A stretch of 64,000 bases of DNA from Myxococcales bacterium. Its GTDB lineage: Bacteria > Myxococcota_A > Polyangia > Polyangiales > Ga0077539. This document shows, piece after piece, positions 23,393 to 29,419 of the stretch. The position numbers and the translations under genes are program-made. Under the pieces are notes generated by a model, which saw only the letters and a program-made list of their open reading frames with translations, was not told the DNA's origin and searched no databases. The stretch lies in NCBI GenBank assembly GCA_030652255.1, contig JAUSAZ010000047.1, positions 62,001 through 126,000 on the forward strand. Direction: 5' to 3'. How positions within the stretch are numbered: the stretch's first letter is position 1; every line of letters begins with the position of its first letter.

Positions 23393-23955
23393 GGCGTGGG
23401 GTCTCCGGGGGCGGTTGGGGTTGCGGCGATCCGTCGAGGCACGGCGTCGGCGTGTGCGCCGGGGGCGGGCGCGGGCGACGCAGCGCCTCCGCGGATCGGG
23501 GCGGTGTCGGCGAGCGGCGCGCGCACGGCCTCGGGCAGCGCGAGCAGCGCGGCGCCGTGCATCCCCTCGACCCGCGCGGCCAGCCGGCGGACGGTCGGGT
23601 CGCCGGTCTCGTCGGCGAGCCGGAGGAGGCCGCGCAGGGCCGGGGCGGCGCCGCGCTCGTTGCTCTGCAGCACGTCGCTGAGGACGCCGTCGGCGAGGCT
23701 GCGCTGGCGCGCGACGGGCAGCCCGGCCGCGGCGCGGTGCACCACGTCGAGCGCCTCGCCATAGAGGGCGGAGACGTCAGGGGAGGCCGTGCAGAGCTCG
23801 ACGAAACGCGCGAGCGCCTTGTCGCGGCTCTTCGGGGACCAGTCCTTCCCGACGATCACCGCGCCCTCGCGGGAGAGCCGCGTGGTGTAGCCCCAGGTGG
23901 TGCGCTCCAGCGTCGCGACCCGGCCGTCCGGGAGGGTGTGGCGGCGGAGGATCAC
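23389..23955 (-). CDS. Hypothetical protein (188 aa)
   Basis: It overlaps the ATPase start and the upstream gene stop. A beta-rich N-terminus (MILRRHTLPDGRVATLERT) precedes a helical middle and a Pro/Ala-rich tail. No family is recognised. Confidence 0.55.
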   Translation of the reverse strand: MILRRHTLPDGRVATLERTTWGYTTRLSREGAVIVGKDWSPKSRDKALARFVELCTASPDVSALYGEALDVVHRAAAGLPVARQRSLADGVLSDVLQSNERGAAPALRGLLRLADETGDPTVRRLAARVEGMHGAALLALPEAVRAPLADTAPIRGGAASPAPAPGAHADAVPRRIAATPTAPGDPTP

Positions 23956-24311
23956 GACCGGGCCTCGCGGGCGCTCTGGTTGAAGCTGCAGAGGTTGCAG
24001 CGGCTCTCGCCGTCGCCGTTGCCCAGCGCCCGCCGGGCGCAGTCGCGGCAGCCGTTGCGCCCCCAGGCGACGTTGCTGGCGGCCAATCCCGAGAGGTCGC
24101 CCGCGGCCCAGGCGCGCACCTGGTCGGCGTAGATCCGGCCGAGCTGAACGTCGTGGCGCAGCGCGCCGTGCGGGTCGAGCAGGTCGGCGACGATCGACGA
24201 GGCCATGGCGACGAGGCCCGCGCGGATGACCTCGGCGGCGGTGTTCATCCGCTCGTTGATCTCCAGGTCGCGAGCGAGCTCGGCCACGCCCGGGTGCAGC
24301 TCCGCCGCCAT
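23952..24311 (-). CDS. Hypothetical protein with C-terminal CxxC pairs (119 aa)
   Basis: ATG 24311 overlaps the stop of the tiny gene upstream (TGATG). After a helical region comes CRDCARRALGNG...RCNLC, a CxxC...CxxC layout likely to bind zinc. No family is recognised. It belongs to the leftward early operon. Confidence 0.55.
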   Translation of the reverse strand: MAAELHPGVAELARDLEINERMNTAAEVIRAGLVAMASSIVADLLDPHGALRHDVQLGRIYADQVRAWAAGDLSGLAASNVAWGRNGCRDCARRALGNGDGESRCNLCSFNQSAREARS

Positions 24312-24415
24312 CACGCCACCGCCCGGCGGGAGCCCCGCAGCGAGAGGAGGGTCACCTGCTCGGCGGCGCGGCGCTCGAGCAGCGCACGGCGGCGCAGGTG
24401 CTCCGCGGCGGTCAC
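24311..24415 (-). CDS. Tiny basic protein (34 aa)
   Basis: GTG start in a GTGA overlap with the gene upstream and a TGATG overlap downstream; without it the operon would have a 100-base gap. It starts VTAAEHLRRRALLERRAA read from GTG, so it is a basic helix. Support is positional only. Confidence 0.4.
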   Translation of the reverse strand: MTAAEHLRRRALLERRAAEQVTLLSLRGSRRAVA

Positions 24416-24621
24416 CGGGCACCCCGGCTCTCGTAGAGGGCGGCGAGGTCGGCGTCGGCGTAGTCGCTGTCTGTGAGGTAGAAGCCGCTGGCGTCCTCGC
24501 GGGTGTTGTCGGGCTCCAGGTAGTGCGGGGCCGGGAGGGCCTCCGCCGCGTCGGCCGCGAGGATGGCGTCGAAGGCCGCGTCGGCGAGGCGCTCCTGGGC
24601 GTCCTGCTGGGTGAGGTCCAT
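24412..24621 (-). CDS. Small acidic protein (69 aa)
   Basis: A strongly acidic peptide (MDLTQQDAQERLADAAF ... DSDYADADLAALYESRG) with predicted helices. Overlaps join it to both neighbours. Acidic small early proteins in phages can mimic DNA or bind host enzymes, but nothing specific supports that here. Confidence 0.5.
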   Translation of the reverse strand: MDLTQQDAQERLADAAFDAILAADAAEALPAPHYLEPDNTREDASGFYLTDSDYADADLAALYESRGAR

Positions 24622-25025
24622 CAGCCCACCTCGGCGATCAGCTGGAGCGCCAGGGCGTGCTGGGCCCGGGTGTAGCGGTCGACGGTCAGGGCGAAGGTGA
24701 GCGACCGGAAGGCGTCGGCCCGGGGGTGCCGGCGGATCGTCGCCACCATCCAGCCGCGGCGCAGGGCCCGGCAGATCTTGGCGCCCTGGGCCTCGTCGAA
24801 GTCCTCGGCCGAGCGGGCGGAGACCAGGGTGCGGACGTGGCGGGTGACCGACTCCAGCAGGGTGCGGTCGGCGCCGATGGCCAGGCGCACCGAGTCGACG
24901 GTGACCGCGACGAGGCGGGCGACGTCCCGCTGGGAGTCCGGGTCGTTCGTCAGGGTCGAGGGCGAGCCGTAGAGGAAGAGCGCGGCGACGAGGGAGGTGG
25001 CCAGGGCGACGGGGGAGGTGGACAT
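24621..25025 (-). CDS. First gene of the leftward early operon (134 aa)
   Basis: ATG 25025 has GAGG upstream; a longer frame to 25100 would start upstream of the operator-promoter, so the shorter form is chosen. The N-terminus is mildly hydrophobic (ALATSLVAALFLYGS), the rest helical and basic. No family is recognised. It lies about 50 bases downstream of the operator at 25077-25090 and so is probably the first gene controlled by the leftward promoter. Confidence 0.55.
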   Translation of the reverse strand: MSTSPVALATSLVAALFLYGSPSTLTNDPDSQRDVARLVAVTVDSVRLAIGADRTLLESVTRHVRTLVSARSAEDFDEAQGAKICRALRRGWMVATIRRHPRADAFRSLTFALTVDRYTRAQHALALQLIAEVG

Positions 25026-25071
25026 CGAGGGCCTCGGGCCGGAGCGGGGGTTGAACCGCTGCGGTAGGCCT

Positions 25072-25100
25072 GTTCTATTACTGGCGTAATCGAGGGTCAA
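25072..25100 (-). promoter_or_regulatory. Leftward early promoter with embedded operator
   Basis: On the minus strand TTGACC (25100-25095), 17 bases, TAGAAC (25077-25072) forms a promoter-like pair. Alternatively TAATAG (25080-25075) at 14 bases is the -10. The palindrome ATTAC-GCCA-GTAAT (25077-25090) lies between, so a bound repressor would block RNA polymerase. The same element followed by AGAAC occurs twice at 26468-26519. Confidence 0.6.
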
Positions 25101-25165
25101 GCATCTTCAATGATTTTTGTAATATTGACGCGAAAGCCCTGTTTCATAGGCGTTCGCGCGAGGTG

Positions 25166-25771
25166 CTACGCGACGAGAATCAGTCGCGCCCGGCGCATCT
25201 GCGCGCGGAGCAGCCAGTCGCTGGCGTGGGGCTGGATGCGCCGGGCCTCGGCGAGCGTGCGCAGCTCCTCGGCGATGTCCGTCTGGAGCGCGAGTTCGGC
25301 GTCCAGGTGCCACGCGTCGGCCTCGGTGTGGCGCATCCACCCTGCCACGGTGAACCCGCAGTGCCCGAGGCCGTGGAACACATGCGTCCCGCGCACGCGC
25401 GCGGAGGGGTGCCAGCGGTACCAGATGCGCGACCCGTCGCAGCACTCGCCGCCCGCGCCGAGGGGCACCCGGTCGATCACGTCGAGCCCCAGCGCCACCG
25501 CGATGTGCACCGGGTCGGGACAGCGCACCGGGCGCTTCGCCTCGTCGATCAGCCAGCGCGCGAGGTTCACGATGTCCCGCTGGCGGTAGCGCGGCGGATC
25601 AACCTCCGCCTCGTCGTACCTCCCCGCGAGGATCAACTCACCGCGCGGGTGGCACCGCTCTTCGTCGCTCGCGGTCGTGATGGTGATGCGTGACGTCCTC
25701 TTGCCCACGCCGGGAACGTAATCCGCTCCGGCCGTCGCAGTGCCGACGATCACGGGCGGGCGGACGGGCAA
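25166..25771 (-). CDS. ImmA/IrrE-like protein with degenerate metalloprotease motif
   Basis: The 201-residue protein resembles ImmA/IrrE peptidases, which cleave phage-type repressors. The zinc motif reads His133-Gly-Leu-Gly-His137 (VFHGLGHCGF) where the family has HExxH, so the catalytic Glu is missing. The downstream helix with the third ligand (HTEADAWHLDAEL, Glu150) is present. It sits just downstream of the repressor, the usual ImmA-ImmR arrangement. The start is TTG 25771 with a GGGGGA just upstream, or GTG 25753. It may be an inactive partner or use another base. Confidence 0.62.
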   Translation of the reverse strand: MPVRPPVIVGTATAGADYVPGVGKRTSRITITTASDEERCHPRGELILAGRYDEAEVDPPRYRQRDIVNLARWLIDEAKRPVRCPDPVHIAVALGLDVIDRVPLGAGGECCDGSRIWYRWHPSARVRGTHVFHGLGHCGFTVAGWMRHTEADAWHLDAELALQTDIAEELRTLAEARRIQPHASDWLLRAQMRRARLILVA

Positions 25772-25796
25772 TGTCCCCCGGCGAAACGCAAGGGTT

Positions 25797-25809
25797 GCTT
25801 TCTGAAAGC
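25797..25809. promoter_or_regulatory. Perfect inverted repeat GCTTTC-T-GAAAGC
   Basis: A 13-bp palindrome with a single central base lies in the 70-base gap between the repressor and ImmA-like genes. It differs from the ATTAC-type operators and could bind another regulator or form a small hairpin. Confidence 0.35.
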
Positions 25810-25841
25810 GCTGGATATCCGGGAGCGCTGGAGCTCTGAGG

Positions 25842-26453
25842 CTATCCGCGCGACGGCTTCGGCGGAGGCTTGCGGGGCCGCGGTTTCACGGGCTCGCCGG
25901 GCAGCGGAGGGAGGGGCTCGCCGCGCTCTCGCGCTTCGTGGCGGCGCTTGATCGCAAGGTCGGCGGCCGTGTCCTCTTCGGCCATCTCGCGTCGGGCGTT
26001 GGTAGCGATCGCCTCGATACGGGCCTCGTCGGTGGAGGTGCTGTCCCACGTCGAGGCGAGGAGCCCGATCGTCAGCGCCGACACGCTCGGAGGCTGCTCG
26101 CCCATGAGGTTCCCGAGGCGATCGAAGGCCAGCGGGCTCACCTTCGGGAACATCTCCCGCGCCTTGCGCTCCGCGTCTGCCCACCCGGGGAGGTTGCGCC
26201 AGCGGGTTGAGCCCGGGCGGTCGATGCCCTCGAGCTCGTCGAGGGTCTGGCGGGTGTACGTCGCCAGGCCCTTCTTGAGCTTCGGGCCGACGGGCTTGTG
26301 GCCGTTGACCGCCAGCGAAATCATGGGCTGCGAGACACCGAGAACCTCGGCCGCGCGCTGCTGATCCTCGCCGAAGTCGGTGCGGAGGATCGTCTCCAAC
26401 AGCCTCTTCAGCCGCTCGTTGTTGGGGCCGTAGTCCGCCATTACTCCAATCAT
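25842..26453 (-). CDS. Phage repressor (HTH, CI/ImmR-like)
   Basis: Residues about 31-55 (QQRAAEVLGVSQPMISLAVNG) form a Cro/CI-type helix-turn-helix; the rest is helical with a Pro/Lys-rich tail. There is no LexA-like Ser-Lys peptidase domain, so it is not a self-cleaving CI. The gene is divergent from the Cro-like gene with operators between. ATG 26453 is preferred, with AAGGGG 5 bases upstream; ATG 26441 is an alternative. Confidence 0.75.
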   Translation of the reverse strand: MIGVMADYGPNNERLKRLLETILRTDFGEDQQRAAEVLGVSQPMISLAVNGHKPVGPKLKKGLATYTRQTLDELEGIDRPGSTRWRNLPGWADAERKAREMFPKVSPLAFDRLGNLMGEQPPSVSALTIGLLASTWDSTSTDEARIEAIATNARREMAEEDTAADLAIKRRHEARERGEPLPPLPGEPVKPRPRKPPPKPSRG

Positions 26454-26467
26454 AACGACCCCTTGCG

Positions 26468-26481
26468 ATTACGAGCGTCAT
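26468..26481. promoter_or_regulatory. Operator copy ATTAC-GAGC-GTCAT
   Basis: One mismatch from the palindrome ATTAC-N4-GTAAT, followed by TAGAAC as at the other two copies. It lies between the divergent repressor and Cro-like genes, nearer the repressor. Confidence 0.6.
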
Positions 26482-26500
26482 TAGAACTTGCGCCCCGCCG

Positions 26501-26514
26501 ATTACGACGGTAAT
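26501..26514. promoter_or_regulatory. Operator copy ATTAC-GACG-GTAAT
   Basis: A perfect palindrome ending 8 bases before the Cro-like ATG. TTGCGC (26488-26493), 17 bases, TAATAG (26511-26516) is a possible rightward promoter overlapped by this operator. Confidence 0.65.
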
Positions 26515-26522
26515 AGAACGGC

Positions 26523-26819
26523 ATGGACCACGACACGCACCCCGGGGCGAAGGCCCTCCTTCGATGGCGCGAGGGCGCTGGCCTCACCCAGGCCGGGCTC
26601 GCAGATCGGATCGTTCCGCCCGTCACCCAGGGCGCCGTTGCCCGCTGGGAAGATGCGACTGCGCAGCGCCCCGCGCTGTCGACGGCCGTCCAGATCCAGC
26701 GCCTCTCCCACGGCGAGGTCGACGCGACGTTGTGGGGCTACCCGGCGGCTGAGGTGAACGCGGTCATGGGCGTGGTTGCCGAGCCCGCCGTCGACCCCCG
26801 CCCCTCGCCGGTGGCCTGA
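26523..26819 (+). CDS. Cro-like HTH regulator
   Basis: The 98-residue protein has an XRE-type helix-turn-helix (WREGAGLTQAGLADRI ... TQGAVARWEDA, residues 15-45). It is the first rightward gene, divergent from the repressor. There is no Shine-Dalgarno sequence; the bases before ATG are the operator and a -10-like TAATAG, so the mRNA may be leaderless. It probably competes with the repressor for the ATTAC operators. Confidence 0.75.
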   Translation: MDHDTHPGAKALLRWREGAGLTQAGLADRIVPPVTQGAVARWEDATAQRPALSTAVQIQRLSHGEVDATLWGYPAAEVNAVMGVVAEPAVDPRPSPVA

Positions 26820-26822
26820 GCG

Positions 26823-26939
26823 ATGCGCCCCGCCCTCATCACCGTCGCCGTGCTCGCGCTCCTGGCCGTCGCCGCGCACACCGGCCTCGCCCTCGGCGCC
26901 AGCGTGGGCATGGCTTCGGGCTTCGCGGGGAGGCGGTAG
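26823..26939 (+). CDS. Small membrane peptide (38 aa)
   Basis: ATG three bases after the Cro-like stop; the peptide starts MRPALITVAVLALLAVAAH and is almost entirely hydrophobic up to GMASGFAGRR. One transmembrane helix is likely. The next gene begins 3 bases after its stop. Function unknown. Confidence 0.5.
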   Translation: MRPALITVAVLALLAVAAHTGLALGASVGMASGFAGRR

Positions 26940-26942
26940 CCG

Positions 26943-27287
26943 ATGGCCACCGCACGCATCGAGGGCGACCTCGACACCACCGCGCATCCCACGCGGATCG
27001 CTCGCATCCTTCGCCGCGCCGCGGATGGCTGTAGCCCCGAGGGGGCTGCGTCCGCGAAGGTACTCCGCGCCCTCGCCGACACCGTGATCGAAGGCCACCG
27101 CTTCGGCCCCGACGGCGGGCGCCTGACGGTCACCATGTCGCCCGGCGACGACGGGGCACTTCGCGAGGACGCCGACCTCACCGACACGCTGCGCGGGCTG
27201 CTGAAGCGGGCGCGAGACGCCGGGCTCACGGGTCCCCTCGTCGAAGTGCGGTTCTCGCTGGTGATCAGCGACGACGGGGAGGGCTGA
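26943..27287 (+). CDS. Hypothetical protein (114 aa)
   Basis: A mixed alpha/beta protein with N-terminal MATARIEGDLDTTAHPTR and C-terminal strands (LVEVRFSLVISDDGEG). No family is recognised. It sits in the rightward early operon right behind the small membrane peptide. Confidence 0.55.
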   Translation: MATARIEGDLDTTAHPTRIARILRRAADGCSPEGAASAKVLRALADTVIEGHRFGPDGGRLTVTMSPGDDGALREDADLTDTLRGLLKRARDAGLTGPLVEVRFSLVISDDGEG

Positions 27288-27290
27288 CGC

Positions 27291-27608
27291 ATGGCCCCAC
27301 ACGTCCAGGAGAAGGCGTCGCGCGCCGGCCAGATCCGCGAGCTGCTGTCCGAGCTCGCCGCCCTCGACGGCCTCGTCACCCGCCACCACCCGCGGCTCCC
27401 GCTCGTCAGCTACGTCGACCCGGGCACGGGCGACCGGCTCTCCGCGGGCGAGCTGCTGGCGCGTGTCGAGCGTGAGGTCCGCGAGGCCCGGGCCCTCCTC
27501 GCCCGCGAGGAGCGCGGCCAGGGTCACGACGAGGCGGCAGAGCAGGGCGACGCGGTTCATGCACCCACGGTCGCGCTGGATCGCCAGCCGGGGGAGTTGG
27601 CGCCGTGA
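27291..27608 (+). CDS. Hypothetical helical protein (105 aa)
   Basis: Two helical segments rich in Leu, Glu and Arg (QIRELLSELAALDGLV, LLARVEREVREARALLARE) suggest a short coiled coil. The stop overlaps the next GTG. No family is recognised. Confidence 0.5.
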   Translation: MAPHVQEKASRAGQIRELLSELAALDGLVTRHHPRLPLVSYVDPGTGDRLSAGELLARVEREVREARALLAREERGQGHDEAAEQGDAVHAPTVALDRQPGELAP

Positions 27609-28135
27609 CGATTCGCCCAACCCCTTCGCCGACCCCTGCCGGCGGCACCTCGCGCCTCTCCGAGGGCCGCGTCATCGGCCGCCAGCACGCCGCTGAGGAC
27701 CTCGACGCGACCTCCCGCGCCCTCGTCTCGCAGGGCAAGCCGTGGGCGACGCACGCCAAGCTCGCCGACGCCCTCGGCGTCTCCCCGCAGCGCTTCGATG
27801 ACCTCTGCAAGGACGGCGACCCCGCCATCGCCGACGGCGACGTCGAGGCCTTGGGCGCGCGCTTCGCGGTCCCCTACTGGCGCCGCCGCATCGCCCGCAT
27901 GGAGGCCGCGCTCGGTCAGTGCTGTCTCGACCTGCGCGATCTGGCGCTCGACGTGACCGGGCGCGTGGGCGCCCTCGCCGCGCGGGTGCGCCTCGCCGCG
28001 GCCGACGGCCACTACGACGCGCGCGAGATCGACGACATCGAGGCCTTGACGCTGGGCGCCCAGGCCGAGCTCGCCGCCGTGATGGCCGCGTGCGCCGCGG
28101 CGCGGGCGAAGCTGCGGGCGGAGGACGGCCGGTGA
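27605..28135 (+). CDS. Putative HTH phage regulator (176 aa)
   Basis: A helix-turn-helix-like segment (THAKLADALGVSPQRFDDLC, about residues 50-70) is followed by a long helical C-terminal half. Its place after Cro-like genes and before replication genes resembles CII-type or toxin-like phage regulators, but the assignment rests only on the HTH pattern. GTG start, coupled at both ends. Confidence 0.5.
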   Translation: MTIRPTPSPTPAGGTSRLSEGRVIGRQHAAEDLDATSRALVSQGKPWATHAKLADALGVSPQRFDDLCKDGDPAIADGDVEALGARFAVPYWRRRIARMEAALGQCCLDLRDLALDVTGRVGALAARVRLAAADGHYDAREIDDIEALTLGAQAELAAVMAACAAARAKLRAEDGR

Positions 28136-28314
28136 CCCCCGCCCAGCGCCAGAAGGCCGAGCGGCTCACCGTGGCGACGCTCCAGCGCCTCGCGGCGCTC
28201 CCGGGCATGGACACCGGGACCCTCGCGACGTGCGCCCGGCGGATGGCCGCCATCGTCCGGCGGCAGGCGCGGGCGGCGCTGGGGACGGCGAAGCGGAAGG
28301 CAGGTGCCCGGTGA
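28132..28314 (+). CDS. Small basic protein (60 aa)
   Basis: GTG start in a GTGA overlap. It is a highly basic helical peptide (MTPAQRQKAERLTVATLQRL ... RRQARAALGTAKRKAGAR), possibly nucleic-acid binding. The stop overlaps the RNase H start. Confidence 0.5.
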   Translation: MTPAQRQKAERLTVATLQRLAALPGMDTGTLATCARRMAAIVRRQARAALGTAKRKAGAR

Positions 28315-28751
28315 ACCTCGTCGCGTACACCGACGGCTCGGGCACGATGGCCCACCTTCCGTGCGGCGCAGGCGTCGTGGTCTACGACGACGGCGTCCCG
28401 GTGCTCGAGGCCTCCCGCCCGCTGGGCCTCGGGACGAACAACCACGCGGAACTCTCCGCCATCCGCGTCGCCCTCGCCATCACCGACGACTGGCGCCACC
28501 GGCCGCTCACGATCCGCACCGACTCGGAGTACTGCCTCGGGGTCCTCACCGCCCCGCGGGGGCCGCGGTCCGACCAGAAGAACGGCCGGCTGATCCACCT
28601 CATCCGCCTCGCGATGGAGGGGCGGGACGTGGTCTTCGAGTTCGTGAAGGGCCACGCGAAGATCGAGGGCAACGAGCGCGCGGACAAGCTCGCCGGGCTC
28701 GCCCGCAAGCGCCAGCAGGTGGCCGTCCGGCCGATGGTAGGTGCCCCGTGA
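28311..28751 (+). CDS. rnhA: Ribonuclease H (type I)
   Basis: The 146-residue enzyme degrades RNA in RNA-DNA hybrids. All catalytic residues are present: Asp8 (AYTDGSG), Glu47 (NNHAELSAI), Asp71 (RTDSEY) and Asp125 (GNERADKLA), with His115 in VKGHAKIEG. GTG start with a GTGA overlap. In the phage it probably removes primer RNA or R-loops during replication. Confidence 0.93.
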   Translation: MNLVAYTDGSGTMAHLPCGAGVVVYDDGVPVLEASRPLGLGTNNHAELSAIRVALAITDDWRHRPLTIRTDSEYCLGVLTAPRGPRSDQKNGRLIHLIRLAMEGRDVVFEFVKGHAKIEGNERADKLAGLARKRQQVAVRPMVGAP

Positions 28752-29419
28752 CGAACCTCGGTCCCCCCGGGCACTGGAAGCTCCTGCCGCAGCTCGACCA
28801 CCGGCACGGCGTGCCGCAACGCGACCGCGGCGTGCTCTTCCCGGGGCACACCCGGGGGCTGCCGTGCCCCGGCTGCGCGAGCGGGCGGCAGACGCCCACG
28901 GTGGCGCCGCCCAGCGGCCCCACGGCGCGGGAAACGCTTGCGCCGCAGTCGCCGCCGGCTGCCGAGCTTCCCCCCGCCCAGCGCCCCACGGTGCCCGTGC
29001 GGGGCGACCGCGCGATGCCGCCGACGCTGCGGCCGGTGGCGGCAGCCCCCCAGCCGGCTCCCCCCTGGGCGCCGGTAGCAGCTCCCGCGACCGCAGCAGC
29101 AGCTCCCGCGCGGGTGACGAGTCCCGAGGGGCCCACGGTGCGCGCCCGCATCGTGCTGGCCCTGGCCTCCATGGGCCCGGGTCCGCACGACGTGAACGCC
29201 CTGGTCGTCGCCGCGTGGAAGCGCTTCCCGGAGAGCTTCGGCCTCCGGGGCTACGAGTCGACCTACCCCGACTCGGGCCGCGTGCTCTCGAAGCTCGCCG
29301 GGTCCGACGGCGTCTGCGGCACCGGGTTCTGCGCCCGGGTCGACGGCGGCCGGATCCGGCTGACCCCCTACGGCGCCATGCGCGCCCGGCAGATGGAGGC
29401 GGAACATGGCGGACGGTAG
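28748..29419 (+). CDS. Hypothetical protein with Pro/Ala-rich linker (223 aa)
   Basis: The N-terminus has RDRGVLFPGHTRGLPCPGCASG with a CxxC pair. A 100-residue Pro/Ala linker follows, then a folded C-terminal domain of about 90 residues (RARIVLALASMGPGPHDVN..., RIRLTPYGAMRARQM) that resembles a winged helix. It could be a DNA-binding adaptor for the helicase-methyltransferase that starts inside its last codons. Confidence 0.55.
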   Translation: MTNLGPPGHWKLLPQLDHRHGVPQRDRGVLFPGHTRGLPCPGCASGRQTPTVAPPSGPTARETLAPQSPPAAELPPAQRPTVPVRGDRAMPPTLRPVAAAPQPAPPWAPVAAPATAAAAPARVTSPEGPTVRARIVLALASMGPGPHDVNALVVAAWKRFPESFGLRGYESTYPDSGRVLSKLAGSDGVCGTGFCARVDGGRIRLTPYGAMRARQMEAEHGGR

